Source: Promethearchaeota archaeon
Lineage (GTDB): Archaea; Asgardarchaeota; Lokiarchaeia; Sigyniarchaeales; Promethearchaeaceae
Reading direction: 5' to 3'
Assembly (NCBI GenBank): GCA_016933055.1
Contig: JAFGBS010000009.1
Span: 385,590 to 449,589 of the forward strand
DNA length: 64,000 nt
Shown here: in pieces, positions 44,351-53,955 of the stretch
Layout of the letters: each line of letters starts with the position of its first letter
How positions within the stretch are numbered: the stretch's first letter is position 1
Position numbers and translations under genes: made by a program
Notes under the pieces: generated by a model
What the model was told of the DNA's origin: nothing
Databases searched by the model: none
What the model saw: only the letters and a program-made list of their open reading frames with translations

Positions 44351-45328
44351 ATGGATCCTTCAAGTGAGTACTTTATAAGAAAGCTGCCCGAAATCGATCA
44401 AGAATTAATTTATCAAATCCTCGAACTAAAAAAGGAGAAAAATGTACTAATCCTAGCACACAACTATCAATGCGAAGGAGTACAGCTTGTTGCAGATTTA
44501 TTAGGAGATTCTTTAGGATTAGCAAAGAAAGTCATAAAAGCTACTCAAAACGATATTATTTTTGCGGGTGTGCGATTTATGGCAGAAACTGCAAAGGTAT
44601 TAAATCCAAACAAACGTATTCATTTTCCCGCTACTGGTTCTTTGTGTGATATGGCTGCTTATCTTAAAGCTGATATGATCCGAGAATATAAACTTAAGAA
44701 TCCTGGAATTCCAGTCGTATTGTATATCAATTCCACAGCAGAATCAAAAACTCTGGCAGATATAGTATGCACAAGCTCTAATGCTGTAAATATTGTGAAA
44801 TATATTCAACAACAAACCAACGCCCCGAAAATTGCCTTTGGACCAGATAAAAATTTAGGAGCATATATCTGTAAAATGTCTGGTATTCCCATAGACATAA
44901 TCCCACCGCATGGAAATTGTTACGTACATGACAAATATACCATAAAAGACGTATCTAAAGCTAGAAAGCAACATCCTGAAGCTACCCTCCTTATACATCC
45001 TGAAGCTCCCTTAGAAGTACTTGATCTAGCAGATTATATAGGTTCAACAAGTATGATCATTCATTATCCGGTGGAACATCCTCAGATTACTTCATACATA
45101 ATTGGAACGGAAATTGGAGTGACTGAACAGTTGCGTAGGAATCATCCTGAAAAAACATTTTCTCCTTTAAATGAAAATGCAATTTGCACAGCAATGAAGA
45201 GCATTACATTGAAATCTATTCTGGATTGCATAAAAAATATTGATTCAGATAAATTTATCGTTGAAATACAAGAAGATATTATGAAGAAATCACAAGATGC
45301 GATAAATAAAATGATAGAAGTTAGGTAA
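44351..45328 (+). CDS. nadA: Quinolinate synthase
   Basis: NadA condenses iminoaspartate with dihydroxyacetone phosphate to quinolinate in NAD biosynthesis, using a 4Fe-4S cluster. Motifs are ILAHNYQCEGVQ, FAGVRFMAETAKVLNP, a GSLCDMA Cys, VCTSSNAVNI, PDKNLG, HPEAPLEV and the closing NAICTAMK Cys. The three cysteines are in the expected order. ATG 44351 (325 residues) is the natural start; the frame is open further upstream but overlaps the preceding gene. NadB and NadC are not nearby. Confidence 0.93.
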   Translation: MDPSSEYFIRKLPEIDQELIYQILELKKEKNVLILAHNYQCEGVQLVADLLGDSLGLAKKVIKATQNDIIFAGVRFMAETAKVLNPNKRIHFPATGSLCDMAAYLKADMIREYKLKNPGIPVVLYINSTAESKTLADIVCTSSNAVNIVKYIQQQTNAPKIAFGPDKNLGAYICKMSGIPIDIIPPHGNCYVHDKYTIKDVSKARKQHPEATLLIHPEAPLEVLDLADYIGSTSMIIHYPVEHPQITSYIIGTEIGVTEQLRRNHPEKTFSPLNENAICTAMKSITLKSILDCIKNIDSDKFIVEIQEDIMKKSQDAINKMIEVR

Positions 45329-45331
45329 TTA

Positions 45332-46810
45332 TTAGTTTTTAAATTTCCATATAGTTTTTTCACCTAGATCATCAAGTTCTATTCCCATTTCAGTAAGCTT
45401 TTCCCGTATCTTATCAGATACATCAAACATTTTCTTCTTTCGAAGAGTGCTACGTATATCAATCAGCAATTCTATGAGTTGAGACATGATTTGTTCCTGT
45501 TCTTTTGTTGAAGGTTGATGAGATTTTGTAATAAAGTCATCCAAATCTTGATTATCACTCAATATCACCCCAAATATTTTCGAATAGTCATCAAGAAATT
45601 TTAGAAGTTCAGATTGAGTTCGTTTAGTAATGTCCTTGCGTTTTTCGATTATCCATGTATTAATTATTTTCATGATCTGATAAATCTCAGACACTGCCTT
45701 TGTTGTATTAATATCATCATCCAGGGCTTTTTTGAAGTTGTTATAGGATTCTTTTACATTCTCAAAGAGCTCACTATCATTTACAGTGTCCAAAGTTTTT
45801 AGATGATAGATAAACCCATAGAAATCTCTAATTTTTTCAAAATTTTGCTTTGCTTCTTCTAAACCTTCTACTGAATAATTTATCGGGGAGCGATAATTAA
45901 CAGACGTCAAATAAAACCTAATCACCATGCTATCATACAGTTTTAACACTTCGGATATGGTAGTGAAATTTTTCAACGATTTTGACATCTTTTCTCCTTT
46001 TAAATTCACAAATCCATTATGTAACCAATAATTTGCCAGAGTTGTGCCTACTGCTGCAAGAGTTTGAGCAATTTCATTAGTGTGATGAGGGAATATCAGA
46101 TCTTTACCACCCCCATGAATATCAATGAGATCACCCATGTATTTTCGAATCATACTACTACATTCAATATGCCATCCTGGTCTTCCTTCCCCCCAAGGAG
46201 CCTCCCATTTAGGTTCTCCGGGTTTCGATTTTTTCCAAAGAGCAAAATCTTTTTCTCCTTTCTTTTCATCTTCATATTCATTGAGCGCCATTGTGTCTTG
46301 ATCATGAATCTCATCTTGTGAGGATTTTTTCGTGAATTTTCGGGGAAATATAGTTTCATATCCCTCTAATTTATCTACATAAAAATACACACTTCCATTG
46401 GACTCATAGGCATACCCGTTTTTCATTATTAATTGAATAAACTCTATAATCTCTTGAATCGTTTCAGTGGCTCGTGGACTAATATCGCAAGGCAACACAT
46501 TAAGTTCGTTCATTGCGGCCTCATAAGCCGAGATTAATTCATCAGCTAATTCATATATTGTGATGTCCTGTTCATTTGCGGTTTTAATCATGTTGTCGTC
46601 CACATCTGTATAATTCGATACATAAGTTACTTTATATTTCTTGAATAAGAAATAGCGACGTAAAACATCAAATGCTATGGCGGCGCGTGCGTGACCAATA
46701 TGGGCTTGATCGTATACCGTGGGTCCACATACATAAATTGAGACCTTTCTTTTCGTTATCGGTTTAAAAATTTCCTTCTTTTTCAATAAATCATTGTATA
46801 ATTTGAGCAT
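45332..46810 (-). CDS. cysS: Cysteinyl-tRNA synthetase
   Basis: Class I aminoacyl-tRNA synthetase of 492 residues. YVCGPTVYDQAHIGHARAAI contains the zinc Cys and the HIGH motif. WHIECSSM and HHTNEIAQ supply the remaining zinc ligands. KMSKSLKNF (about residue 275) is the second ATP motif. The C-terminal DALR helical bundle follows. Its presence means Cys-tRNA can be made directly, although the SepRS/SepCysS route cannot be excluded elsewhere. It converges on nadA with 3 nt between stops. Confidence 0.97.
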   Translation of the reverse strand: MLKLYNDLLKKKEIFKPITKRKVSIYVCGPTVYDQAHIGHARAAIAFDVLRRYFLFKKYKVTYVSNYTDVDDNMIKTANEQDITIYELADELISAYEAAMNELNVLPCDISPRATETIQEIIEFIQLIMKNGYAYESNGSVYFYVDKLEGYETIFPRKFTKKSSQDEIHDQDTMALNEYEDEKKGEKDFALWKKSKPGEPKWEAPWGEGRPGWHIECSSMIRKYMGDLIDIHGGGKDLIFPHHTNEIAQTLAAVGTTLANYWLHNGFVNLKGEKMSKSLKNFTTISEVLKLYDSMVIRFYLTSVNYRSPINYSVEGLEEAKQNFEKIRDFYGFIYHLKTLDTVNDSELFENVKESYNNFKKALDDDINTTKAVSEIYQIMKIINTWIIEKRKDITKRTQSELLKFLDDYSKIFGVILSDNQDLDDFITKSHQPSTKEQEQIMSQLIELLIDIRSTLRKKKMFDVSDKIREKLTEMGIELDDLGEKTIWKFKN

Positions 46811-46980
46811 GTTCTTGTTTCCAAATTACATCTTCTACATTATTAGATCCCTAAACACCCAATATTTTTTAAAATAACTAAACCAGTTGGGGAGAAATGT
46901 AAAATTCGATTCTTTAAGGTTTTTTTGTGGAGCCTAACGATTGTATATTGAAAGTCATAAATAAAACCAATGGAAAAAAA

Positions 46981-48432
46981 ATGGCAAATCAAGAATACGC
47001 AATTTCAGCAAAACACTTCAACACCGAAGAAATTCTCAAAAAATTAGATAATCTTGTAAATATTCCGATGAGACCTTTGAAAAAAAATGCGATGCAAGAA
47101 TATCTGAATTACTATGAGAAAAAATGTGTAAAATCGAAAGAGTTAAATGAAAAAGCAAAAAAACTGATTCCTGGAGGAGTCCAGCATAATTTAGCATTTA
47201 ATTATCCCTTCCCTTTGTGTATAGAGAAAACAAAAGATGCCTATTTATGGGATGTGGATGGCAATAGATATATTGACTTTCTTCAAGCAGGAGGTCCTAC
47301 TCTATTAGGAAACAACTATGCACCTTTACGAGAAAAAGTTTTTGAAGTTGTTACTGAATGTGGACCCGTAACTGGATTATTTCATGAATATGAATACAAA
47401 TTGGCGGAGATAATCAACCAATATATGCCTGCAGTGGAAATGTTTCGTTCATTGGGAACAGGTACTGAATCCAATATGGTTGCTATTCGATTAGCCCGTA
47501 CATTTACCGGTAATAAGAAAATCATCAAAGTCGGGGGGGCTTATCATGGATGGAGCGATCAATTATTATTTGGTCTTCACGTCCCTGGAACTGGAAGCAT
47601 GGAAGCGGTGGGAATCCCAAGAGGATGCCTGAAAGATACTCAAGAGTTTCATCCAAATGATATTGAAGCACTAGAAAAATTACTGAAGAAAAATAAAGAA
47701 AAAGGCGGTACTGCTTGTGTCTTACTAGAACCTGTAGGTCCAGAAAGTGGTACACGTCCCATCTACAAGGATTTCAATAAACAAGTTCGAGAATTATGCA
47801 CGCAATATGACTCCTTATTAGTATTTGATGAAGTAGTCACGGGATTCCGCTTAGGTATGGGTGGAGGGCAAGGATATTTCAAAATAATACCAGATATAAC
47901 TACTTTTGGTAAAATTGTGGCAGGCGGGTATCCTATGGCGGGTGGAATCGGTGGAAGGGCCGATATCATTAAATATCTGGCAGCAGGTGTAGAAACGGGG
48001 AAAAAACGTGCATATTGCGGTGGAACTCTTTCTGCAAATCCATTATCATGTGCAGCTGGATATTGGGCTATTCGATATATAGCAGAAACTAAAGCATATT
48101 TGCAAGCAGGAAAAATGGGGGACCTTTTAACCAAGGGATTAAGTTCATTGATAGAACAATATAAATTACCCTATGTCGCCTATAACCAAGCCAGTCTTGT
48201 ACATTTGGAGTCTTCAGGGGCTATGCTTGTTGATATCACACAACCTGGCGCATTAAAGCAAGCCTTTGAGCGAAAACAAATGATGGAAGAAATGGGTGCA
48301 GCATATACTGCAAATGGAATGATTACAATCGGGGGAAGCAGAATATATACCAATATGATGGATACTAAAGAAATTATCGAAACTGCCTTGGAAGGATTTG
48401 ATTCTATCTTCCAAAATGTAAGAAAACGCTAA
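46981..48432 (+). CDS. Class III PLP-dependent aminotransferase, HemL-like
   Basis: 483 residues from ATG 46981; a GTG at 46927 would add 18. The fold resembles glutamate-1-semialdehyde aminomutase: IPGGVQHN, DVDGNRYIDFL, SLGTGTESNMVAIRLAR, YHGWSD, LLVFDEVVTGFR and TTFGKIVAGGYPM with the PLP lysine. It is longer than HemL at the N-terminus and lacks a nearby haem gene, so an omega-amino acid or amino-sugar transaminase is equally possible. The active site looks intact. It overlaps the convergent methyltransferase gene by 4 nt. Confidence 0.83.
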   Translation: MANQEYAISAKHFNTEEILKKLDNLVNIPMRPLKKNAMQEYLNYYEKKCVKSKELNEKAKKLIPGGVQHNLAFNYPFPLCIEKTKDAYLWDVDGNRYIDFLQAGGPTLLGNNYAPLREKVFEVVTECGPVTGLFHEYEYKLAEIINQYMPAVEMFRSLGTGTESNMVAIRLARTFTGNKKIIKVGGAYHGWSDQLLFGLHVPGTGSMEAVGIPRGCLKDTQEFHPNDIEALEKLLKKNKEKGGTACVLLEPVGPESGTRPIYKDFNKQVRELCTQYDSLLVFDEVVTGFRLGMGGGQGYFKIIPDITTFGKIVAGGYPMAGGIGGRADIIKYLAAGVETGKKRAYCGGTLSANPLSCAAGYWAIRYIAETKAYLQAGKMGDLLTKGLSSLIEQYKLPYVAYNQASLVHLESSGAMLVDITQPGALKQAFERKQMMEEMGAAYTANGMITIGGSRIYTNMMDTKEIIETALEGFDSIFQNVRKR

Positions 48433-50594
48433 TTCTCTTTTTTTAAAAATTTCTTCACTATTTCTATTTCATTTTTATCTAATCCATATAATTTAAACAT
48501 TATTTGGTTTAATTGCTCAAAACTCTGAGATATTTCCATTTTCCTGACTTTCTTCTCTCCTTTTATAATTTTTTTTACGCATTCTTGAATTGCAGAATGA
48601 ATTTCCAAGCTGGGTCTAATCAAGGGAATAGCGATAATATTTTCAATAAGGATTCTTGGGAATACTTGCTTTTCACGAAAAATTGCTTGATAATAAAATT
48701 GAATAATATCAGAATTGAGTAATCCTACGATGAATTCATTAGAGATCGAGGGGCTTGTGGATATGAGATTATAAACCGTCTGAACGGTAACGTATTCTCC
48801 ATATTCATCAAATGCAGCCTTAATATGATCATCTAACTGTCGAACCATTACTTTTGGGTTGAAATAATATGCATTTTTCTTCTGAATAGAATTGAGTTGT
48901 ATAAACTGATGTTCTTTTGTGATTTTGAATTTTTTAATATTCTCACCGAATAATATGGGTGTACATCTCGGTTTGGGCCTAGATAAGATTAAATTCGATT
49001 TTTTTCCAATTTCCTCTCCTCGATGTATTTTGATATAAGAGCCTAAAGGAACGGCATCTTGTTGTATTTTGCCAATAATATTCCGAATTTCTGGGGGAAG
49101 GCATAAAATTTTCGAATTTTCTAACCGGGAACAATAATTTTGAGAAATAGAAACACCTGACCCGGAATCCATAATAAAATGCTCTTCATCTGTGTATTGA
49201 ACCATGTCAAATGTGTCCTCTTGATTATTAGGGCTTTTTTTACTAAAATACAGAATGATATTGGATATAGATTTGCTGGGAAAAGCCCCTTGGATGTTTT
49301 CAATCTTTAAAATTTTTGTTGATTTCAACAGCATTTTTCTGCTTTCAGTGAAACTACTTCTTCCTAAATAGGATTCTGGGATAATATAACCAAACAAGCC
49401 ATCCTGATCGAGTAAATACCATGCGAGTTCAATAAAAATTGAATACAAGTCAAATTGATGTACGGCTGTTCTATATAATCTTCGTAGCAACTCTTTATAT
49501 TCAAATGCGAGATCCTTCGAGCTTACGTAGGGTGGATTTCCAAGAATTATGGAAAAACATGCAGGATCACTTGCTGCTAGGTGGGGAAAATATTTTACCA
49601 AGAATGAAGTTTTAGTTGAGATATTCGGGTCAATATTCCCGATTCTATCTAATTTTTCTTTTAGACTAAATGATTCGTTTTTCCAAATATCAGGATCTAT
49701 GGGTATATATTGTAATGAATCTCCAACAATGATATTTTTTTCCAATATAGAAAAAATTTGGGGTGAAAGAGAGGTAAGGGAAAATTCTACTCCATATCGC
49801 ATTAAAAACTTAAGTATTCTTAGCCATAAATTAATTCGTGCACAAATTATAGCCGTGTAATCGATATCAATTCCATAACACTGAGACAATGCAAAGCTTA
49901 GAATGGATTGAGTAATTTTACTGTTCTTGTCCGGATTGTTCCCATCGGGTTTGATATTTTGTTTTAAAACATTTGGATTCATATCATTTATGCATCTTTC
50001 ACACAAATATTCAAATGATTTCGCTAAAAAAGAACCAGAACCGCATGCAGGATCCAATATGGTGAGAGTTTCTAGTCGTTCTAGCATATCTAAATTAGTA
50101 AAATCATCTTTCTTCTTGTTTTCTCCATCCCAATATGTGAAGATTTGAGAACAAATATGGTTAATTATCGATTTTGGAGTATAAACAACTCCTTTTTTAG
50201 ATTTTCTTTTTTCTTGAATAAATTGACCTAAAAAATCATTGTCCAAGTCTGAAAGCATTTTTGTGGTGCTTGAAGAATATAATCGATCTATCAAATCCTT
50301 TATTTCATATTGAGAAATTTTCCCAACAACGATCATCTTATTGAATTTCAATCCATCTGTTAAATTTGATGGTACGGCGCAATAATCGTTTAGGATTATA
50401 TCCAAATCCCGTTTGAAAGATCTATACTGAGTAATGTTCATTTTTTCAAGAAGGGCAGCTAAAAAACCATCGGGGATAGCGTTAATGGTCTCCAAAATAC
50501 GAGTTATCACCATCTTAATAAGGATGCCAAAGGGTATTTTTAAGCTGAGTAAAAATTTCGTGAATTCGCTTGGTTTTTGTAGTTCTACGCTCAC
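48429..50594 (-). CDS. Type II-like N6-adenine DNA methyltransferase, orphan
   Basis: 721 residues. Motif I is LDPACGSGSFL (about residue 183) and motif IV is LGNPPYVS (about 350), defining a gamma-class adenine methyltransferase like Eco57I or TaqI. A C-terminal target-recognition region (about 500-690) includes QLNSIQKKNAYYFNPKVMVRQL. The first 130 residues are helical and show no PD-(D/E)xK nuclease. No restriction gene is adjacent. It may act in epigenetic marking or be half of a split system. The start is ATG 50594. Confidence 0.87.
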   Translation of the reverse strand: MSVELQKPSEFTKFLLSLKIPFGILIKMVITRILETINAIPDGFLAALLEKMNITQYRSFKRDLDIILNDYCAVPSNLTDGLKFNKMIVVGKISQYEIKDLIDRLYSSSTTKMLSDLDNDFLGQFIQEKRKSKKGVVYTPKSIINHICSQIFTYWDGENKKKDDFTNLDMLERLETLTILDPACGSGSFLAKSFEYLCERCINDMNPNVLKQNIKPDGNNPDKNSKITQSILSFALSQCYGIDIDYTAIICARINLWLRILKFLMRYGVEFSLTSLSPQIFSILEKNIIVGDSLQYIPIDPDIWKNESFSLKEKLDRIGNIDPNISTKTSFLVKYFPHLAASDPACFSIILGNPPYVSSKDLAFEYKELLRRLYRTAVHQFDLYSIFIELAWYLLDQDGLFGYIIPESYLGRSSFTESRKMLLKSTKILKIENIQGAFPSKSISNIILYFSKKSPNNQEDTFDMVQYTDEEHFIMDSGSGVSISQNYCSRLENSKILCLPPEIRNIIGKIQQDAVPLGSYIKIHRGEEIGKKSNLILSRPKPRCTPILFGENIKKFKITKEHQFIQLNSIQKKNAYYFNPKVMVRQLDDHIKAAFDEYGEYVTVQTVYNLISTSPSISNEFIVGLLNSDIIQFYYQAIFREKQVFPRILIENIIAIPLIRPSLEIHSAIQECVKKIIKGEKKVRKMEISQSFEQLNQIMFKLYGLDKNEIEIVKKFLKKEN

Positions 50595-50662
50595 ATGAGT
50601 CCCCCATTAGATTAAATAATCTTAATATAAGCTGAGAACAAATAAAATATAATTGATGAAAA

Positions 50663-51274
50663 ATGGCAAGTATGGATCAAACTAATTTTAATGAGAGATT
50701 AAAAATTGATGAAATTGATAAGGAAATTATCCAATTATTGCAAGAAAATCCAGATATGACTCATTCAGAAATTTCTGAGAAAGTTCATAAGAGCCAACCC
50801 GCTGTTGGTGCACGTATCATAAAGTTACGCCGTAAAAACTTGCTAAATACACAAATTGGGGTGAATTTCAAAAAAGTAGACATTAAACTTGCCAAGGTAG
50901 AAATGTTTGTTAAAAATGTCGGTGAGATTCTTAAAAGCATAGAAAAATGTCCTTTCGTACTCCACGCATTCAAGATCACTGGGAATACCAATTTAATGGT
51001 ATTAATTTCTGCTCCTGACATTCGGACTGTAGATAAAATGGTAGATAAGTGTTTTCGCACGCACCCCGATGTAATCACTGTTAATACAAGTTATGTGATT
51101 TCGTCTGTAAAAGATCTAATTTTACCCGTAAATTTTGACATTGAATTCTTTGATGAATATGGTGGATGTGGTCGAGATGGTTGTTTGATTCATAAAGGAG
51201 AAGAAAACACATTAAAAAATTTAATTCGAGAAAGCCGGAAAAAAGCTATTGAAAAGAAATCTTCAAATAGTTGA
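50663..51274 (+). CDS. Lrp/AsnC-family regulator (paralogue of the 16.8-kb gene)
   Basis: Winged helix-turn-helix at residues 18-70 (HSEISEKVHKSQPAVGARI), then a RAM-like domain (about 75-155) with KCPFV. The C-terminal part holds GGCGRDGC and a basic tail ending KKAIEKKSSNS. The cysteine pattern is shared with the 16839 gene although the tails differ, supporting a functional metal or thiol site. The gene is convergent with the glutamate dehydrogenase pair (18 nt between stops). An amino-acid-sensing role for these genes is plausible but unproven. Confidence 0.85.
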   Translation: MASMDQTNFNERLKIDEIDKEIIQLLQENPDMTHSEISEKVHKSQPAVGARIIKLRRKNLLNTQIGVNFKKVDIKLAKVEMFVKNVGEILKSIEKCPFVLHAFKITGNTNLMVLISAPDIRTVDKMVDKCFRTHPDVITVNTSYVISSVKDLILPVNFDIEFFDEYGGCGRDGCLIHKGEENTLKNLIRESRKKAIEKKSSNS

Positions 51275-51292
51275 AAAAAAATAAAAAAAGGA

Positions 51293-52540
51293 TTAGGGAT
51301 ATAAACCCCTTAACGTTTTCGCTTTTAGCACTTTGGAAATCGCAACCATCAGTGCAGCTCTTCGGTAACTTATAGCATTTTTTTCCTTCATTCGATAGAT
51401 CTCATCGAATGCATTTAGAATCACTCGTTCTAATTCTTTTGAGACTCGGGAAGCTGTCCACCGTAATTGAGAAATATCTTGTACCCATTCAAAATATCCG
51501 ATAATAGCACCACCCGAATTCGCCACAATATCGGGGATAACTGTGATATCTCCTCTCTCTTCCAATATTCGATCTGCTTTATAGGTTACAGGACTATGGG
51601 CACCTTCAATAATAAGCTCACATTGAAGTTTATCAACGTTTAATCCTCGGATCTGGCTTTCACGCGCACATGGAACTAATGCATAACAGGGCAGTGTTAA
51701 CATTTCTTCATTTGTTATTGCATCAGCACGTTCATACCCAACAAGTGATCCGTGGGTTTCCTTGAAATGGATTACATCGTTGATATCTAAACCATTTGGG
51801 TTATATACACCAGTTTTACTATCGGAAATTGCGATTATTTTTGCACCAAATTGATTAATTGTTCGAGCAAAATTCTTTCCTACATGTCCAATTCCTTGAA
51901 TAACAACTGAATCATCTCGTAGGTCCTTTTCGGGATCACGGCGAACAACTTCGCGTAAAACATCAGCAATCCCCCATCCGATCGCTTGCTCATTTCCCAC
52001 AATTCCACCAGTTTCAATTGGTTTTCCTGTACATACACTAGGTGTTGTTCTTCCTACCCCCATACTGTATGTATCAAACACCCACGCCATAGTTCGCTGT
52101 CCTGTTCCCAAATCGGGTGAAATGATGTCTCGCTCTGGACCAATTATGTTAATAATCGAAGATATATACCGACGTATTAATCGCTCTCTTTCGGAATCCG
52201 ATAAAAGATACCTATCTGCAATGATAGCACCATGAGAACCTCCCATTGGAATACCAGAAAGTGCTGAAGACCAGCTGTTAATCATAGATAATGCTTGAAT
52301 GCATTGAATAGTAGAATTTGGGTCCATTCGTAATCCTCCCCGTCCAGGTCCCATGCTATTTTGATGCAGAACTTTATACCCTTTGAACATACGCAATGTT
52401 CCGTCATCCATTCGTACTGGCATATTTACAATGACAGTTCGAGCAGGTTTACTTAATATTCGTATGTAATCTTCACTTACTCCCATAATTTTCGCAGTGG
52501 TCACAAGTTGGTCTGTTACTTGATCTAATAATGTTGGCAT
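51293..52540 (-). CDS. Glutamate dehydrogenase-like protein lacking catalytic lysines
   Basis: A 415-residue GDH fold, parallel to the neighbour at 52560. The three lysines that bind and activate glutamate are replaced: GPGKGG becomes GPGRGG, TWK becomes SWS, and GGAKGG becomes GGSHGA. The catalytic-site Asp (SPDLGTG) and the Rossmann core (VIQGIGHVGK) are kept. It is therefore probably a non-catalytic, regulatory subunit, like the GdhA subunit of Thermus hetero-oligomeric GDH. It is translated from a strong SD 7 nt before the ATG, 19 nt after the catalytic gene. Confidence 0.87.
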   Translation of the reverse strand: MPTLLDQVTDQLVTTAKIMGVSEDYIRILSKPARTVIVNMPVRMDDGTLRMFKGYKVLHQNSMGPGRGGLRMDPNSTIQCIQALSMINSWSSALSGIPMGGSHGAIIADRYLLSDSERERLIRRYISSIINIIGPERDIISPDLGTGQRTMAWVFDTYSMGVGRTTPSVCTGKPIETGGIVGNEQAIGWGIADVLREVVRRDPEKDLRDDSVVIQGIGHVGKNFARTINQFGAKIIAISDSKTGVYNPNGLDINDVIHFKETHGSLVGYERADAITNEEMLTLPCYALVPCARESQIRGLNVDKLQCELIIEGAHSPVTYKADRILEERGDITVIPDIVANSGGAIIGYFEWVQDISQLRWTASRVSKELERVILNAFDEIYRMKEKNAISYRRAALMVAISKVLKAKTLRGLYP

Positions 52541-52547
52541 GATAATT

Positions 52548-52555
52548 CCTCCTTA
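52548..52555 (-). promoter_or_regulatory. Strong Shine-Dalgarno of the GDH-like gene
   Basis: TAAGGAGG, read on the minus strand, sits 7 nt before the ATG at 52540. It is one of the best matches to the 16S anti-SD in the window and fixes the start. Confidence 0.6.
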
Positions 52556-52559
52556 TTTT

Positions 52560-53819
52560 TTACGGAAAAAACCCCCTATATTCAACAGCTTTAGCGACTC
52601 TCTGAACGGCAATGAGATAAGCAGCAAGCCGAAAACTGATTTTTTTCTTATTTTCTTTCATTACATAGACTTGATCAAAAGCATCCAGCATGATTTTTTC
52701 TAATTCTTCATTCACTTGCTCTAAAGACCAACGTAATGCACTAAGATCTTGTACCCATTCGAAATATGAGCACGTGACACCGCCTGCATTAGCTAATATA
52801 TCGGGAATTATTTCAATTCCTTTATTAAATAAAATTTTATCTGCTTCGGGCGTTGTTGGACCGTTAGCTCCTTCCACGATGAATTTACATTTAAGTTTCC
52901 CTGCATTTTCTGCGGTAATTTGATTTTCCAATGCAGCGGGGATGAGGAAATCGCACTCCAATTCCAATATTTCAGCATTGCTGATTTTCTTCACTTTTTT
53001 GTCTGGATAATTCTCTAAAATTCGGTGTTTTTGTACATATTCAAACATCTTTTCGATGTTTAATCCTTCTGGATTATAATAACCCCCAGAAATATCAGAA
53101 ACTGCTATAATTTTAGCACCCCACTCATTTAAGGTCTTTGCTGCCCATGAACCCACATTTCCAAAACCTTGGACGACTACCGTTGTCTTCTTTAAATCTA
53201 TCTTTTTACGCTTTGCGAGTTCACGTACCATGAAAGAAACACCCATTCCAGTTGCACTATTTCTCCCCAAAGAACCACCAATTTCTATGGGTTTACCCGT
53301 TACGACACCTGGAACGGTTTTCCCTACCCCCATACTATAGGTGTCCATAATCCAAGCCATCTCTTGTGGTCCCGTGTTCATATCAGGTGCTGGAATGTCG
53401 ATTTGAGGACCTATCACTTCTATAATTGAAGAAGTGAATCTTCTTGTTAACTTTTCTACTTCTCTTGGAGACAATTTCGTTGGATCACACGTAACACCAC
53501 CCTTTGCGCCACCTAAAGGGAGATTTACCACTGCGCATTTCCACGTCATCCACATTGCAAGGGCCATTACTTCATCCATGTCAACCTTTGAGTCGTAACG
53601 AATGCCTCCCTTCCCCGGTCCCCGGGCATTGGAGTGGAGAACTCGATATCCTTCAAAAACTTCTATTTTTCCATTGTCCATTCGAACTGGAATACTTACG
53701 GAAACTATTTGTTGCGGATTGCTGAGGAAATTGTAAATGTTTTCTTCAACGCCTAAATAATCACATGCAAGCCTCAATTGCTCCAAAGCATTAGTGAATG
53801 GACTTTTTGCTTTTGTCAT
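52560..53819 (-). CDS. gdhA: Glutamate dehydrogenase, catalytic
   Basis: Interconverts glutamate and 2-oxoglutarate plus ammonia with NAD(P). A 419-residue hexameric GDH. All catalytic residues are present: GPGKGG (K89 of the Clostridium enzyme), MTWK (K113), LPLGGAKGG (K125) and PAPDMNTGP (D165). The Rossmann motif is VVQGFGNVGSW, followed by VSDISGGYYNP, where Asp after the second strand suggests NAD. It precedes the lysine-less paralogue by 19 nt, so both are cotranscribed. A TATA-like box lies at 53861-53868. Confidence 0.95.
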   Translation of the reverse strand: MTKAKSPFTNALEQLRLACDYLGVEENIYNFLSNPQQIVSVSIPVRMDNGKIEVFEGYRVLHSNARGPGKGGIRYDSKVDMDEVMALAMWMTWKCAVVNLPLGGAKGGVTCDPTKLSPREVEKLTRRFTSSIIEVIGPQIDIPAPDMNTGPQEMAWIMDTYSMGVGKTVPGVVTGKPIEIGGSLGRNSATGMGVSFMVRELAKRKKIDLKKTTVVVQGFGNVGSWAAKTLNEWGAKIIAVSDISGGYYNPEGLNIEKMFEYVQKHRILENYPDKKVKKISNAEILELECDFLIPAALENQITAENAGKLKCKFIVEGANGPTTPEADKILFNKGIEIIPDILANAGGVTCSYFEWVQDLSALRWSLEQVNEELEKIMLDAFDQVYVMKENKKKISFRLAAYLIAVQRVAKAVEYRGFFP

Positions 53820-53860
53820 CTTAAAATTACACTTCCGTAGTGATATGATAACACTTAACC

Positions 53861-53868
53861 TATATAAA
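53861..53868 (-). promoter_or_regulatory. TATA-like box of the GDH operon
   Basis: TTTATATA on the minus strand, about 45 nt upstream of the gdhA ATG, within an otherwise featureless 136-bp gap. Confidence 0.35.
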
Positions 53869-53955
53869 CATTAGAGGTAGAAAAGGATAAAAATTCACCG
53901 ATATTAAGAAATGGGAATATAAAACCATACATGGGAACGAGGTGGGCTTTAAAGA

